DNA of 64,000 nucleotides, taken from positions 2,294,501-2,358,500 of the forward strand of contig CANJKZ010000777.1 of NCBI GenBank assembly GCA_947471745.1. Direction: 5' to 3'. The notes below the pieces were generated by a model, which saw nothing but the letters and a program-made list of their open reading frames with translations, was not told the DNA's origin and ran no database searches. Made by a program: the position numbers and the translations under genes. This document shows positions 39,381 through 49,800 of this stretch, piece after piece. This DNA comes from Closterium sp. Naga37s-1 (taxonomy: Eukaryota; Streptophyta; Zygnematophyceae; Desmidiales; Closteriaceae). The first letter of the stretch is position 1. Each line of letters starts with the position of its first letter.

Positions 39381-41225
39381 CTTATGCCATACCCATGCCC
39401 ATACCCATGCCCATGCCCATGCCCATGCCCACGCCCACGCCCACGCCCATGGCCTTGGCAGGAGGCATTGGAGGCGGGGGGCAAGCTGGCGGTGGAGTGG
39501 ACGGGGGAGAGAAGGCGCAGGTGGCGTGCAGCGGTGCACATGGCGTGGCATGCTGCACACCTGCTGCAGGTATGCCTCGTGTGCATGTGACAGGCATGGC
39601 AGCAGGCAGATAAGGCTTATGGGGCAACGTATGGCAGCAGGTGTGGGATTCTCTTTTGTTTCTCCTCACTTTCGCGCTCTCACCTCCGCTCCTCCCCATC
39701 CCAGCGCCCTTTCTCTACCTACTGGTCCATCTGTCTCTACCTACTGGTCCATCTGTCTCTACCTACTGGTCCATCTGTCTCTGCCTACTGGTCCATCTGT
39801 CTCTACCTACTGGTCCATCTGTCTCTACCTACTGGTCCATCTGTCTCTACCTACTGGTCCATCTTTCTCTACCTACTGGTCCATCTGTCTCTCCCTGCGC
39901 ACGTCACCACGTGCCTCTTGCCCCTGCTCCGTTTCCCCACTTCCCATAGCTCCTCCCACCCTCGACTGCCCCTTGAACACCCTTCGTTTCAACCACCCTT
40001 TCGCCAGGCCTCCCTCACTCACCCCAGACCAGTCACCAGACACCCCACCCGGAACGAACATCCCACTCTCCAAACATTCCCTTCCCCACCCTCTTGCTGT
40101 CCCTTTCCTTCTTCCCCCCCTCTTTCTGCAGCTGCTGTGCCAGCTGGAGGCCGCCATCCCCCCCACCTTCATCCACGGCTCCTTCAGCCCCGCGCCAAAT
40201 GTCGCCCTACGATTGGCTCTCAGGATGCGAGGGAGTCGAGGTGAGCCCGCAGCTCAAGCTGGAAGGAGCGGAGGGGAGAGGGGCAAAGACGGGGACGAGA
40301 GGGGGAGTGGAGGAGAGAGCGGGAGGGAGGAGGGAGAGCGGGGTGAAGGCGGGACGGGGTGTGGTGAGGAGGCCAGGCAGGCGGGTGGTGCTGCTGGCGA
40401 GGTGGGGGAGAGGAGGAGCGGACATGAGGGAAGGTGCTCGGCAGAGGAGGCAGTTGCTGTTGCTGTTCCAGACAGGGGGCAGAGCATTGCTGGTGCAGGC
40501 GGTGGGATGGAGGAGGGCAAATCCACAAGAGAGGGTCAGACGGACGTGGGTGAGGAGGGGAGGCAAGGGGGGAACGGCAGAGAAAGAGGTGGGAGGGATG
40601 GCGAGCAGGCTGTAGCAGGGGGGTGGACACGGGCCCTTCCTTCCCTTGTTGCCATGCCGCTGCCCACTGTGCCCCTCACGTGCGCTGCTGTCGCTCTGCG
40701 ATTGGCCGCCCTGGAGGCAGCTGTCCTGGGGGATAGGCGAGGAGCTGGGGGGAGTGCGGGGACTTGGAAAGGGAATGGTAGAGGGGTTGACGCAGGGCGT
40801 GGCGGGGAGTTGGGATGGTGGGTGCCTGATGAAGCAAGGCGACTGGAGGGGGTGTGGTGGGAGCAGGTGGAGGGGGCGAGGAGAGAGGAGGCAGTTGAAG
40901 GGATGGTGGACTGGGCGGAGTGGGAGGCGAGGGAGGTGGTGCGGCGCACGCAGGACAGGGAGCGGGCGAAAGGGAAGGAGGAGAGGGAGAAGAGGGAGGG
41001 GAAGGTGAAGGAGAAAGGGAGAGGGAGAATGCGAGAGGAAGGAAGAGTGAAGGGCGGGAGGGGTAAGAAGGGGGGATGGGGTAGAGGGGTCGGTGAAGGG
41101 GGGGCGGGCAGAGGATTGTGTAGGACGGGGCGGAATGAGAATGAGCGCTTGCAAAGACTGAAGAAGAAAGGTGGGGTGAAGGTGCGTGCAGGGAAGAGAA
41201 AATGGAAGGAGGTGGTTGAGGAAGC

Positions 41226-41256
<31 letters not shown>

Positions 41257-44125
41257 CAGAAGCAAGAGGAGGAGGAAGACGAGGAAGAGGAGGATTTGCA
41301 GGTGAAGCTTCGAGTGCGAACGAAGGGGCTGCGACGACACGTGAAGAAGAGACGGATGGGTGCTGACGAAGGGGGTGTGAAGGACGAGACTGGCACACAA
41401 GGCACAGAGGAGGGGCAGGAGGTGAAGCAGGGGAAGGTGAAGAAGAGGGATGTGAAGAGAGAAAGCAGAGATGCGGGAGTGAGGCACGGAGTGAAGACAG
41501 AGGAGGGAGAGGAGGGGGTGAAGCCGCAGATGGTATCAACGGGAGCGAGGGCGGCCCGCATGAGTGGCAGGGCAAGCAGGCGCGTGCAGCGGCCGCTGTC
41601 GGCCCGTGGCAGAGGTGCCGTGCGGCGTGTGGGACGGGAGCAGGAGGCGGAGGTGGAGGAGGGGGAGGGGGTGAAGGAGGAGGAGGACGGGGAGGAGGAT
41701 GAGGGGGAGGGGATGAGGGAGGAGGGGCAGCAGCAGCGGGGGCAGCAGAAGGGCAGAGCGTCAATGTCTCGACAGAAGCAGGTGAGGGGGGCAGATGGGT
41801 CGATGGTGTAAGGTTGGCCTATGGCGGGCGAGGAAGTTAGCATGCGCCTGCTTGAGCGTCTTCTCATACACCCACGCATCTGCTTGAGCGTCTTCTCATA
41901 CACCCACGCATCTGCTTGAGCGTCTTCTCATACACCCACGCATCTGCTCGAGCGTCTTCTCATACACCCACGCATCTGCTTGAGCGTCTTCTCATACACC
42001 CACGCATCTGCTTGAGCGTCTTCTCATACACCCACGCATCTGCTTGAGCGTCTTCTCATACACCCATGCATCTGCTTGAGCGTCTTCTCATACACCCACG
42101 CATCTGCTTGAGCGTCTTCTCATACACCCACGCATCTGCTTGAGCGTCTTCTCATACACCCACGCATCTGCTTGAGCGTCTTCTTATACACCCACGCATC
42201 TGCTTGAGCGTCTTCTCATACACCCACGCATCTGCTTGAGCGTCTTCTCATACACCCACGCATCTGCTTGAGCGTCTTCTCATACACCCACGCATCTGCT
42301 TCCCTGGCTTGAGTGCCACTGCCTCTTGTGTTTTCTTTTGATTGCTCACATTCTAACTCGTGTTTCAAGTAGTAAGGGCACAACCTCATTGCACTGCACT
42401 GTACTGAACTGCATTGCACCGCATCCCACTGCATGGCACTTGGTTGTGCAGGCGAGCAAGGAGGAAGGCAGCGCAGCAGCAGCCACTTTGCGACTGCGGG
42501 CGTCCATCAACCCACCCGCACCTGCACTTTGCTTCACACGTGCCAAGCCCCCTTGGTTCATGAGGGCAGCCGGTGCCGCTGGTGGCGGCAGTGGGAGGCG
42601 CAGCGCTGCAGCGGTGGTTCAGTCTGGTGTTGAGTCGCACTCGCGCTCTCAACTTAGTCACCATGCTGACCTCGGTGCTGCTGCTGCTCCTGCTGCCAAT
42701 GGCACTGGCTCGGCTCACAGCGACGAGGACAGTGAGGAGAGCCGTGGCAGCGACGACAGGGACAAGGGCAGTCAGAGCAGCAGCAGTGAGGAAGGCGGTG
42801 GTGAGGGGCATCACAGTCCTGCACGCCCGCCGTCGCCAGCAGCAGTGAGTGCTCCCTCTCCTTCCCGCCCGCCACCGCGCAAGCGACCGCGCTCCCACCT
42901 CCCTGCACATGCACATGCCCTGTCTGCCCGAGGCTCTGCCGCTGCCGCTGCTACTGTGGTGAAGATGGAGGCTCGGGCAGGGTTGCCGACAGGCTTGGAG
43001 GCAGGCTCGGGTGGAAGGGGTGGAGGTTCGGGAGGGAGGCAACGCGTGGTTGGAGCAGGTGGAGATGGGAAGAGGGTGGGTGGTGGTCGGAGCAGGAGGC
43101 AGGTGAAGCAGGGGAAGCAGGAGAAGGAAGAGAAGGAAGAGGAGGAGGAGGAGGAGATGGAAGGGCGAGGTGGGGAGGAAGGGTTGGCAGGGAGAAGGAC
43201 AACACGCAGGCAGGAGAGTTGGGGCAATGGAACAGTGGAAGCTGAGCTACCGCAGAGAGGGAAGAAGGGGAGAGAGGGAGGGGCTAAGGCAGGTGGGGAG
43301 AAACGGAGAGGGGGAGGTGGAGGGGCGGGCACTGGTGGGGCGGGAGGAGAGGATGAGAAGCAGGAGGAGCGGAGAGTTGAGACGGGAAGGCCGCGGAGAG
43401 AAGCGAGTTTGCGAGCCAGGAAGGCACAGGAAAAGATGCTGCTGCGGGAGAGGGGCGGAGGGATGGAGGGCGTGGAGGAGGAGAGGACAGGGAGAGGCGC
43501 AGTGAGAGGAGCGCGACGGAATGCCACTATTACTGGAGTGGAGAGGAAGGGGAAGGACAAGGGTGAGAGGAGCGTGGGGGGACGGGGCGGTGGGAGAGGC
43601 AGAGGCGAGGCAAGCGCAACAGCAACGGCGGCAGGCGGCGAGGAGGGCAGCAAGCGAGCATTCAACACGAGAGCGGCACGAGCAGCAGCGGGTGGCAGCG
43701 GTGGTGGCGGTGGGAGTGGAGAGCGCAGCAGGCGGGGTGTGAGGGGTGTGAGGCATGGCATGGGTGGTGGAGAGGCAGGGGACGCACACCCTCTTGCCTC
43801 GCCTCAAGCACCCGCTTCTCCACCACCAACACACTCCCCTCAACCTTCCCACTCCCCTCGACCCGACTCCCCGCCAGCGATTCTTTCAGGCTCGAGCAGT
43901 GATGGCACGGGACAGGGTCGGGAGGACGAGAGGGGGGATGGGGAGGAGACGGCAGGGCGGCAGCATGAGGAACAGCAGGAGAGGACGGTGAAGCCAGTGC
44001 AGTCAGGCAGTGAGGACTCGTCATACTACCTGGGGTCGCCGCTGCGCCTGGACGCCCCTCAGTGGCCGGCCTACCTTGACCCTTCCTCTGCTGACTCTGC
44101 TCCTCGCTTTCCCCCCTCTCACTGA
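25931..44125 (+). CDS. giant RLT-type homeodomain-DDT-WHIM protein, putative ISWI remodeller subunit
   Basis: Domain order homeobox, DDT, HARE-HTH, WHIM1, WHIM2/3 is that of plant RLT1/RLT2, nuclear partners of ISWI ATPases. Hand-traced exons: 25931-26033, 26336-27685, 27893-28017, 28332-29261, 29647-29739, 29979-30197, 30670-31084, 31316-31416, 31671-31757, 32300-32815, 33141-33386, 33675-35453, 35625-37739, 38027-39205, 39462-39569, 40132-41781, 42452-44125. All introns are GT-AG, phases match, and the total is 12,690 nt, so about 4,229 residues against roughly 1,700 in Arabidopsis RLTs. Excess length is low complexity: acidic runs, Ala/Pro/Ser runs and LARAASGS repeats in exon 13. Exons 5-7 form a charged coiled coil (REEER). 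The start is an ATG directly before the homeodomain. Exons 16-17 rest on frame only and have weak family similarity. Confidence 0.82.
25973..26450 (+). other. homeodomain of the RLT-type protein (split by intron 1)
   Basis: The N-terminal arm and helix 1 (KIRKTPLQLERLEEVFA) are in exon 1. After the intron, HKYPSDDLRASLCAELALT and DRQLQMWFSHRRRKDR complete helices 2 and 3. The QMWFxHRRxKD signature is that of the plant RLT homeodomain; Trp, Phe and Arg of helix 3 are present. Confidence 0.9.
29311..29380. repeat. 10-bp repeats just after the RLT exon-4 donor
   Basis: About seven copies of GCCAGCCTGT lie in intron 4, starting 50 bp after the donor. Confidence 0.8.
30505..30690 (+). repeat. tandem duplication of the RLT exon-7 acceptor
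   Basis: Two copies about 116 bp apart share TCTGTCTCTATTATCCCGCC, a pyrimidine tract, a CAG acceptor and the exon start GTGGCAAGGCGGCAG or GTGGCGAGGCGGCAG. The downstream copy (exon from 30670) stays open. The upstream copy soon reaches TGA (GATGACTTTTGA at about 30567-30578). Confidence 0.82.
31316..32365 (+). other. DDT domain (three exons)
   Basis: Exon 8 ends AVSDLLM. Exon 9 reads VYSFLTTFADTLALWPFSL and HHLAHALHLP, and exon 10 begins EARLLTEIHLSLMRVLL. This matches the DDT pattern of RLT and ACF1-type proteins (LLMVWxFLxTFADVLxLWPF, later LLxEIHxxLL). A related block in exon 11, EWGFTPSLWRPLLGPLTWPE, is the conserved region that follows DDT in RLT proteins. Confidence 0.88.
32125..32290 (+). 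repeat. 18-bp pyrimidine minisatellite before RLT exon 10
   Basis: About nine copies of CTTTCTCGTCTCCCCCAT fill the end of intron 9 and run into the acceptor at 32297-32299, in effect a tandemly expanded polypyrimidine tract. Confidence 0.88.
32870..32965. repeat. about 28-bp repeats in RLT intron 10
   Basis: Three copies of a unit containing GCACAAGGTGGTGCG and TGAGTGGCGGGG lie 50 bp after the exon-10 donor. Confidence 0.75.
34075..34295 (+). other. HARE-HTH domain
   Basis: GTVKFAAFHVLAYEGPAGLP, then LLAQRIQQCGLRDLSGSRTP, EATITGALARD and FQRVASCTYCVRGAYR form a winged-helix HARE-HTH domain, found in RLT proteins between DDT and WHIM1. Confidence 0.85.
35359..38110 (+). other. WHIM1 and WHIM2/3 (WSD) motifs
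   Basis: WHIM1 is at the end of exon 12 (YSELSVEERVDLLVDLVNAV). The WSD signature is in exon 13 near 37399-37482 (IRHVPLGCDRRAHSYWCF), followed by VGVYVLSTDGQWSAI at its end and SLAHLKALLYPRGVRESALL in exon 14. In ISWI-partner proteins these motifs contact the ATPase and linker DNA. Confidence 0.85.
39245..39452. repeat. (CCCATG)n hexamer satellite in RLT intron 14
   Basis: More than 30 hexamers CCCATG/CCATGC occupy nearly all of the intron, ending 10 bp before the exon-15 acceptor. Confidence 0.9.
39714..39895. repeat. 22-bp minisatellite in RLT intron 15
   Basis: About eight copies of a unit containing CTACCTACTGGTCCATCTGT, nearly identical to one another. Confidence 0.88.
41848..42300. 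repeat. 32-bp minisatellite in the last RLT intron
   Basis: About 14 highly similar copies of a unit containing GCTTGAGCGTCTTCTCATAC followed by ACCCACGCATCT, filling most of intron 16 (41782-42451). Confidence 0.92.
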
Positions 44126-44732
44126 CTCACTCACTCACTGACTGGGTTGTGTGTTGCGGCGATGATGCCGCTGGTTCCAGGGAAGGTTTACCACAGTTGA
44201 AGTTGACAGCACTCACAAGCAGAGCAGCAATGGTGCCATGAAGGGATGTGGCGGGCAGGGAAAGGTGCTTGAGTGCGCTGCAGGGCCGTGCCACTGGGCC
44301 ATGTGCCACAAGCAGTAGCTGTGGTAGGCAGGTGGTGGTCGGTGGTAGGTTAGAGGCTCGCCGTGGTAGGTCCCCAGGTATGTGTTGGAGATAGCTACAG
44401 TAGGAACGGGCAGGCTGTGTGGAATCTGCAAGTAGAGCTTGCTCTTTCTGATTTGCTTGAATCAAGCCAGCGCCCTTGCACAATGCAATACAATGCAGGA
44501 GTTAGCCGTACAGCACAGCAAGCAAACCTTGTACACACCGTACATGTATGCGAGAGGATAACAATTGTGATGATACGTTTTTCCACGTCAAAGGCAGAAG
44601 CCCCTGTGCATAACATGTGCAGCACCGAGCTTTCAAGCGTCACATTTGATTTGACTCATGTGGGACGAAGCTTGAGACTACAGTGAACTGCGTAATCATT
44701 CTATTATCAAGCGGGCGCTGGCTCGGATCACA
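44126..44732. other. intergenic, convergent gene ends
   Basis: The region lies between the RLT stop codon and the stop of the minus-strand membrane-protein gene, so it holds both 3' untranslated regions. The short frames do not look like proteins. I see no RNA gene. Confidence 0.6.
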
Positions 44733-46242
44733 TCAGAACACCTTCTCCACCACCTTGCCCAACCGTCTCTGCGTGACTCTCAGCCAATCAGACGCATCCT
44801 CTGCTCGCACGATGGTCCAATCACAAAGCTCCTCCCACCGCGCCACGGCCCACCGCTCTGCCTTGGACTGCACGTCCTCTGCCATCCGCCCACTGTTCAC
44901 GTACACCACCAGTGCCGCCCGCCTCTCCTGCACTACAGACAACGCACTACGCCTCTTCTCCTCCACCTCCTCCTGCACCTTCCCGAGAAGCTTCCTCACA
45001 TCTTCTGGGACGTTTCCGGAGCGAAGGTACCCTGCCAGGTCGGTGGCGTGAGTGAGAAGGAGCTGGCGCTGCGGTGCAGTGCGGTTGAGAAGGGTGAGGG
45101 AGAGTTGGAGGAGGGAGTGGGAGAGGCGGAGCGAGGCGGAGAGGAGGAGCGGGCCGAGCAGCCAGAGGGGTGCGAGGTCGGCTGCTGTTGCTGCCCCGAA
45201 CAGTATGTTGACCACCGCGAACAGTGGTAGGCTGCATTGGGGGGATAGGCGGGAGGGAGTGCAAGGGGGGAGAGTGATCAGGGAAGGGAATCGGAAAGAA
45301 AATCGGCAAGGGAGAAAGGAGGGGAGGACAGTAGGGGAGAGGAGCTGGAGGGACTAGGCGACGGACAGGAGAAGTGGGGTGCTGCAGCTGCTGGCATGAC
45401 AGGGAGAGTGACGGGAGGCAGGGTGCTGGGAGGGGATGGGAGGCGAGGGGATGGGATGGGAGGGGAGGGGAGGGGAGGGGAGGGGAGGGGAGGGGAGGGG
45501 AGGGGAGGGGAGGCATGTGAAGTGGGCAGGGGGGTAAACGTGGTGGGACGGGGTGTGGAGCACGTGCACGCCGCCTCACCAGACCACCTCCCTTTGCACT
45601 GCACCCACGCCGCTGCTTCACGCACACCACCGCCATGCACCATGTCCTCAAATCCGCCCTAGTTCCCCTATCCCCTCTGTTCCCCCCTGTCCCCCAAATT
45701 CCCCTTTCCCACTACACCCATATCACCCCTCCATACTATGACCACGGCCAGATTCACCCGAGCCGCTGTGATAATCACAGAACCGCCATGCAATGTATTC
45801 ACCCCCTCCCACGCCATCCGCTCTTCCTCCCCCCCTCATCCTCCCCATCCCCCCCCCCCCCCCCCCCCCCCACGCACAAGATCGCAACGGGCCATTTCAC
45901 CCACGTCGCCGCTGTCGCCCACCACGCTAGAACCGCCGCCTCCGCCGCCCGCACCACGTCAGCTGCCACGTGGCCGGCGTCCATTGGCCGAAGAGCGCTA
46001 GAGCTCGGTACATCGCGCGACGGCTCGGAATCCCCCGGAAAACTGTTCGCAGACGCTGCGGTAACCACCAGCGGGCGACAACCTCGTCGCTTATTCGCAG
46101 CGGTAGCGCGCGGGACTAGAAACGGAAAGAACGGTTTCTCCCCGTGGCTACTGCATAAAGCACTCAGGCATGCATTCCCGACTGCGGGCGAGGTCAGTCT
46201 AGGGTTTCCGTGAAAGGCCTGACTCGCGGGTTGCGCGGACAT
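44733..46242 (-). CDS. uncharacterised probable plastid membrane protein
   Basis: I do not recognise a named family. Exon 1 (from ATG at 46242 to about 45872) starts MSAQPASQAFHGNPRL and is Ser/Ala/Arg-rich like a chloroplast transit peptide, then has AEAAVLAWWATAATWVKWPV, a likely membrane segment. A short middle exon (about 45800-45740) encodes TLHGGSVIITAARVNLAVVI, hydrophobic. The last exon (45231-44733) encodes ILFGAATAADLAPLWLLGPL, a hydrophobic hairpin, then an amphipathic charged C-terminus (YLRSGNVPEDVRKLLGKVQE). The splice phase between the second and last exons is not resolved, and exon 1 ends in a 23-base homopolymer. I infer membrane anchoring plus a helical tail; function is unknown. 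Confidence 0.55.
45425..45515. repeat. (GGGGA)n tract in an intron of the membrane-protein gene
   Basis: GGGGAGGGGAGGGGA repeats run for about 70 bp on the plus strand, so the transcribed minus-strand RNA is C-rich and the non-template strand of this gene is CCCCT. The plus strand could form a G-quadruplex. Confidence 0.8.
45849..45871. repeat. C23 homopolymer at an exon-intron junction
   Basis: An uninterrupted run of 23 C (G on the gene strand) directly follows CTTGTGCGTG at the end of exon 1 of the minus-strand gene. Sequencing length error here is likely. Confidence 0.85.
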
Positions 46243-46839
46243 GGAACAGGTGCGGCCTCGCAGGGAACGCAATCCTGATGGCGGGCTGCCCGATTGGCGG
46301 AGTGCGCTAAACCCTGCGGGAGCGGAGACTGAAAATGTTGCGGCGGTTTGGCGCGCTATTAGAGGGGAGAAGGCGTACTGGGAGAGAGCCATGGCGCGTG
46401 GCACTCGCTTCGCACTCCGAGAGTCGTGCGCACGAATGAAAGGTTAGGGAGTGGTGGGTTATGGAGGGGGTGGTTTGAAACAAAACTGCTGGGCACACAG
46501 TACTCAGGGCGTGTACGAATGCACAGAGTCAAGGAGTAGGGAGATTGGTCAACCAACAGCAAGCCAAACTACTCGAACATGTTTGAGTTCGAGTGGGTTT
46601 TGGGAAGTAGACCTGGATCAGTCGAACATTCTGGAGTCAAACCTTCGCATGTTCAACCTCAACATGTTTTGCAAAAAAGAAAACCTTGTTCCGTTCGACT
46701 CGAAACTGGGCATGGTGGGGTTCGGGAAATTAGTTGGCCAATTGTGTTGCTCGCTCCAACCAAGATTCCTAAGGTTGAAGTTCTTGGCCCGCGGGTTTTA
46801 AATCAACCAGAACAGCCGAAAGCCACACACATTTTTGCG

Positions 46840-49800
46840 ATGCTGGTGCCTCCGCATTCTCCGGCGGTCCTGCGAACCGCATCGCAGGTACCGTCGTGCG
46901 TCCTCCGCGACGACGGTAACCATGGCATTAGTATCGTTCGCCGTCGCACTGCCTACATTCCCTGCCCCGACAGCTCTCCTCATGCCACCCGTGGCCTCCA
47001 CACGTGCAGGCCGCCACCCCCCGTGCCGCTTGTTTCCGACTCGTCTCCGTGCCCGCTCGTAGGCCTTCCCTCGACTCGGTACCGGCGCTTAGCTAAACGC
47101 GCAGTTAAAACGCGAGGGACGAGCTATGCACACGATGAGATAGGGACGAGCAGGTTAAGGGAAGAGAGGGATAACGGTGAGGGGAATGACGCGGTGAGAG
47201 AGAGCAAGCCGATGGAGGAGGAAGGGAGAGAGCCGTGGCAGGAAAGTAGAGCGGAAGGGAGGAGGGAGAAGGGAGAGGGGGAGGGGGTCGCAGGGAAGGA
47301 GCAACAAGAGGGCGGGGAAAGGGCGAAGGCAGGGCGGCAGTACCATCTGCTGTGTGTGAGCAACGGGCATGGCGAGGACACGATCGCAGTCAGCATTCTG
47401 AGCGAGATGCAGGTGCGGGGGAGATGCAGGTGCGGGGGAGATGCAGGTGCGGGGGAGATGCAGGTGCGGGGGAGATGCAGGTGCGGGGGAGATGCAGGTG
47501 CGGGGGAGATGCAGGTGCGGGGGAGATGCAGGTGCGGGGGAGATGCAGGTGCGGGGGAGATGCAGGTGCAGGGGAGATGCAGGTAAGGGGGAGATGCAGG
47601 TAAGGGGGGCTGACAAGGCAGAGTGCCTAGGAACAAGAAGCGGGGAGGAACGCACATCATGGGCTTTGGACGCATCGTATAGAGTGCGCTGTCCCGTTGC
47701 CATGGCTTCACCATCCTCTCCCCTGTACCGCCATTCAACCTCTTTCCATCCATGCGCGCATCCTTGCAGGCAGTGGCAGCACATCGGGGCATGACGGTGC
47801 GCGTGTCAGCGCTGCCGCTGGTGGGCATGGGGGCGCCATACCACCGCCACGGCATCCCCACCATCGGCCCCGCCAAGACCATGCCCAGTGGCGGGTGAGC
47901 CGCTGCTGCTGCTGCTGCTGCCGCCGCCGCCACCGCCTCCGCTGCTGCTGCTGCTACCTTTTCACCCATGCTGTGGCGTGCCTCGTGCCTCGTTATGCAC
48001 ACCTTCATCCTCGTACACACATGCCATCATGCAAGGTTCTCACACACCATGATCCACAATGCCATCCGCATGCCATGCCACGACCAAGCCCCGCACAAGC
48101 AATGCTGCCACAGTTGAAGAGCAGTACAGTGGAAGAGAAACGAGGGGGGTACGTGGGAAGTAGGAACAAGAGAATGCTGCGCCTTGCCTTGCCTTGTTGG
48201 ATCGCGTTCTCTCTCTAATGCATGGACTCAACCACATACTTGACGCCATGGCGTGTGTGCGCCGTGCCATGCAGGTTCATCTACATGGACGGCAAGCAGC
48301 TCGCAAATGACGTGGCAGCGGGTCTGCTGGACCTCACGTTGCAGCAGGTATGTACGTGCGTGCGTGCAACCGGTGCCATAGCGGGCTCTGTTCCACCATG
48401 TGCGCTCTCTCCCACGTGATTCTTACTTGTGCCTCTCCCCACACCTTCCCGTTCTCGTTCCCCACCTCCCTTCACTCACAGCGTCCTACCACTTGTCACC
48501 ACTCCTCACTGCTTCCCACCGCACCGCATCCAACCCTTGCAGTGGCAGGCAATGAAGCGGTGGGTGGAGGCGCAGAGCAGCACGACAGGCGCCATCGTGG
48601 CCGTGGGTGACGTCTTCCCCCTCGCCCTCGCCTGCCTCGCCTCCCACCACGCCACCACGCTCCCTGCCACTGCTGCGCCCAGCACTGCCCCAGCAGCATC
48701 ACGGCCAGCGGCACTGCCCTTTGCCTTCATGGGCACGGCCAAGAGCGAGTTCTACATCCGCGCGGACCACGCCCGCCTGCTGCCCTCGCAGGCCACAACA
48801 TTCGGTGAGCATGGCAGTAGGCACTACTCACGCTGATTGGCTTGCCAGGGACGGCCTAGAGGCGGGTTCATGTGTGAGGGGGCGCTAGGCGAGTGGGAAG
48901 GCGGAGTGGCAGTGGGGCAAGTGTTTGGGTGAGTAGAAGGGTAGGCATCCCTCCATGCGCTGGCTGGTACATATGGCATATGAGGAGGACTGCGGTTGGT
49001 CTGGTGACAAGACATGCTCTGCCATGGCACTGTGGTGATGTGACGCAAGCAGCCCCGATTCACCACTCAAATGTGACTTTCTAGTATGGCAAGGTACAGT
49101 GAGAGTGCAGAGAGGGCAGCAGGGCAATGTGGCATGTTGGGGACCTGGCGAGGATCTGAACTGGACATTGACGTTCCACCCTCCCTTCCACTCTCCCCTC
49201 CCTCGTCCCTTCCCTCCTCCCTCACCCCACCGCCTTCCCTCACACCGCTGTCCCTGTGCATTCTCCTGCTGCTCGTGCTGCCATGCCATGCCATGCCATG
49301 CTCCTTGCAGTGGAGAGGTGGTGGCACAGAGGGGGAGTGTACCACCCGTGGGAGCGATGGCTCATGGCGCATGCATGCTGCAGGTGAGACTTCATCTCCT
49401 CATCCTCACCCCTCCATCCACCCCTCTCCCTCTCCGCCTCTCCCATCCAGCCCGCCTTACTGTTCAAGTGTGAAACCAGGATGCATCCTACGGCCATCCA
49501 TCCGTGTTCCTTCACCACCCTCCCACCCCATCCCCCACCGTGCGCCTCTCCCCTGCCAGGCTGGCGGCAGTGAGGGACCGCCTCACTGCTCAGGTGCTCG
49601 CCCAGAACATGCTCTTGGAGGAAGCTTCCCCCTCTGCTTCCTCCTCGTCCTCCCCTGGCACGGTGCAGGATGGCAGCGAGGCAGGGCTGTTCAGACGGGG
49701 CAAGGTGAGTCCAGAGGACGCCAGAACTGTCCAACAGAATCCAAGGCAACTCCAGATGAGTCAAGGCAAGTCAAGGCGAGTCAGTAAGTGCCCTTCCAGG

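Noticed and set aside
39245-39452. CCCATG repeats as a CRISPR array or telomere tract
   Set aside because: There are no spacers and the unit is not a telomere repeat; this is a simple hexamer satellite in an intron.
40207-41903. Minus-strand Ser/Pro-rich frames of 360-455 codons
   Set aside because: Antisense of acidic and basic RLT exon 16, with no domain; not supported as genes.
47404-47608. The minisatellite as a coding Gly/Arg/Cys repeat of the LpxB-like protein
   Set aside because: The frame after the repeat does not lead into exon 2 motifs; splicing at the first copy joins GHGED to the PLVGMG region in phase.
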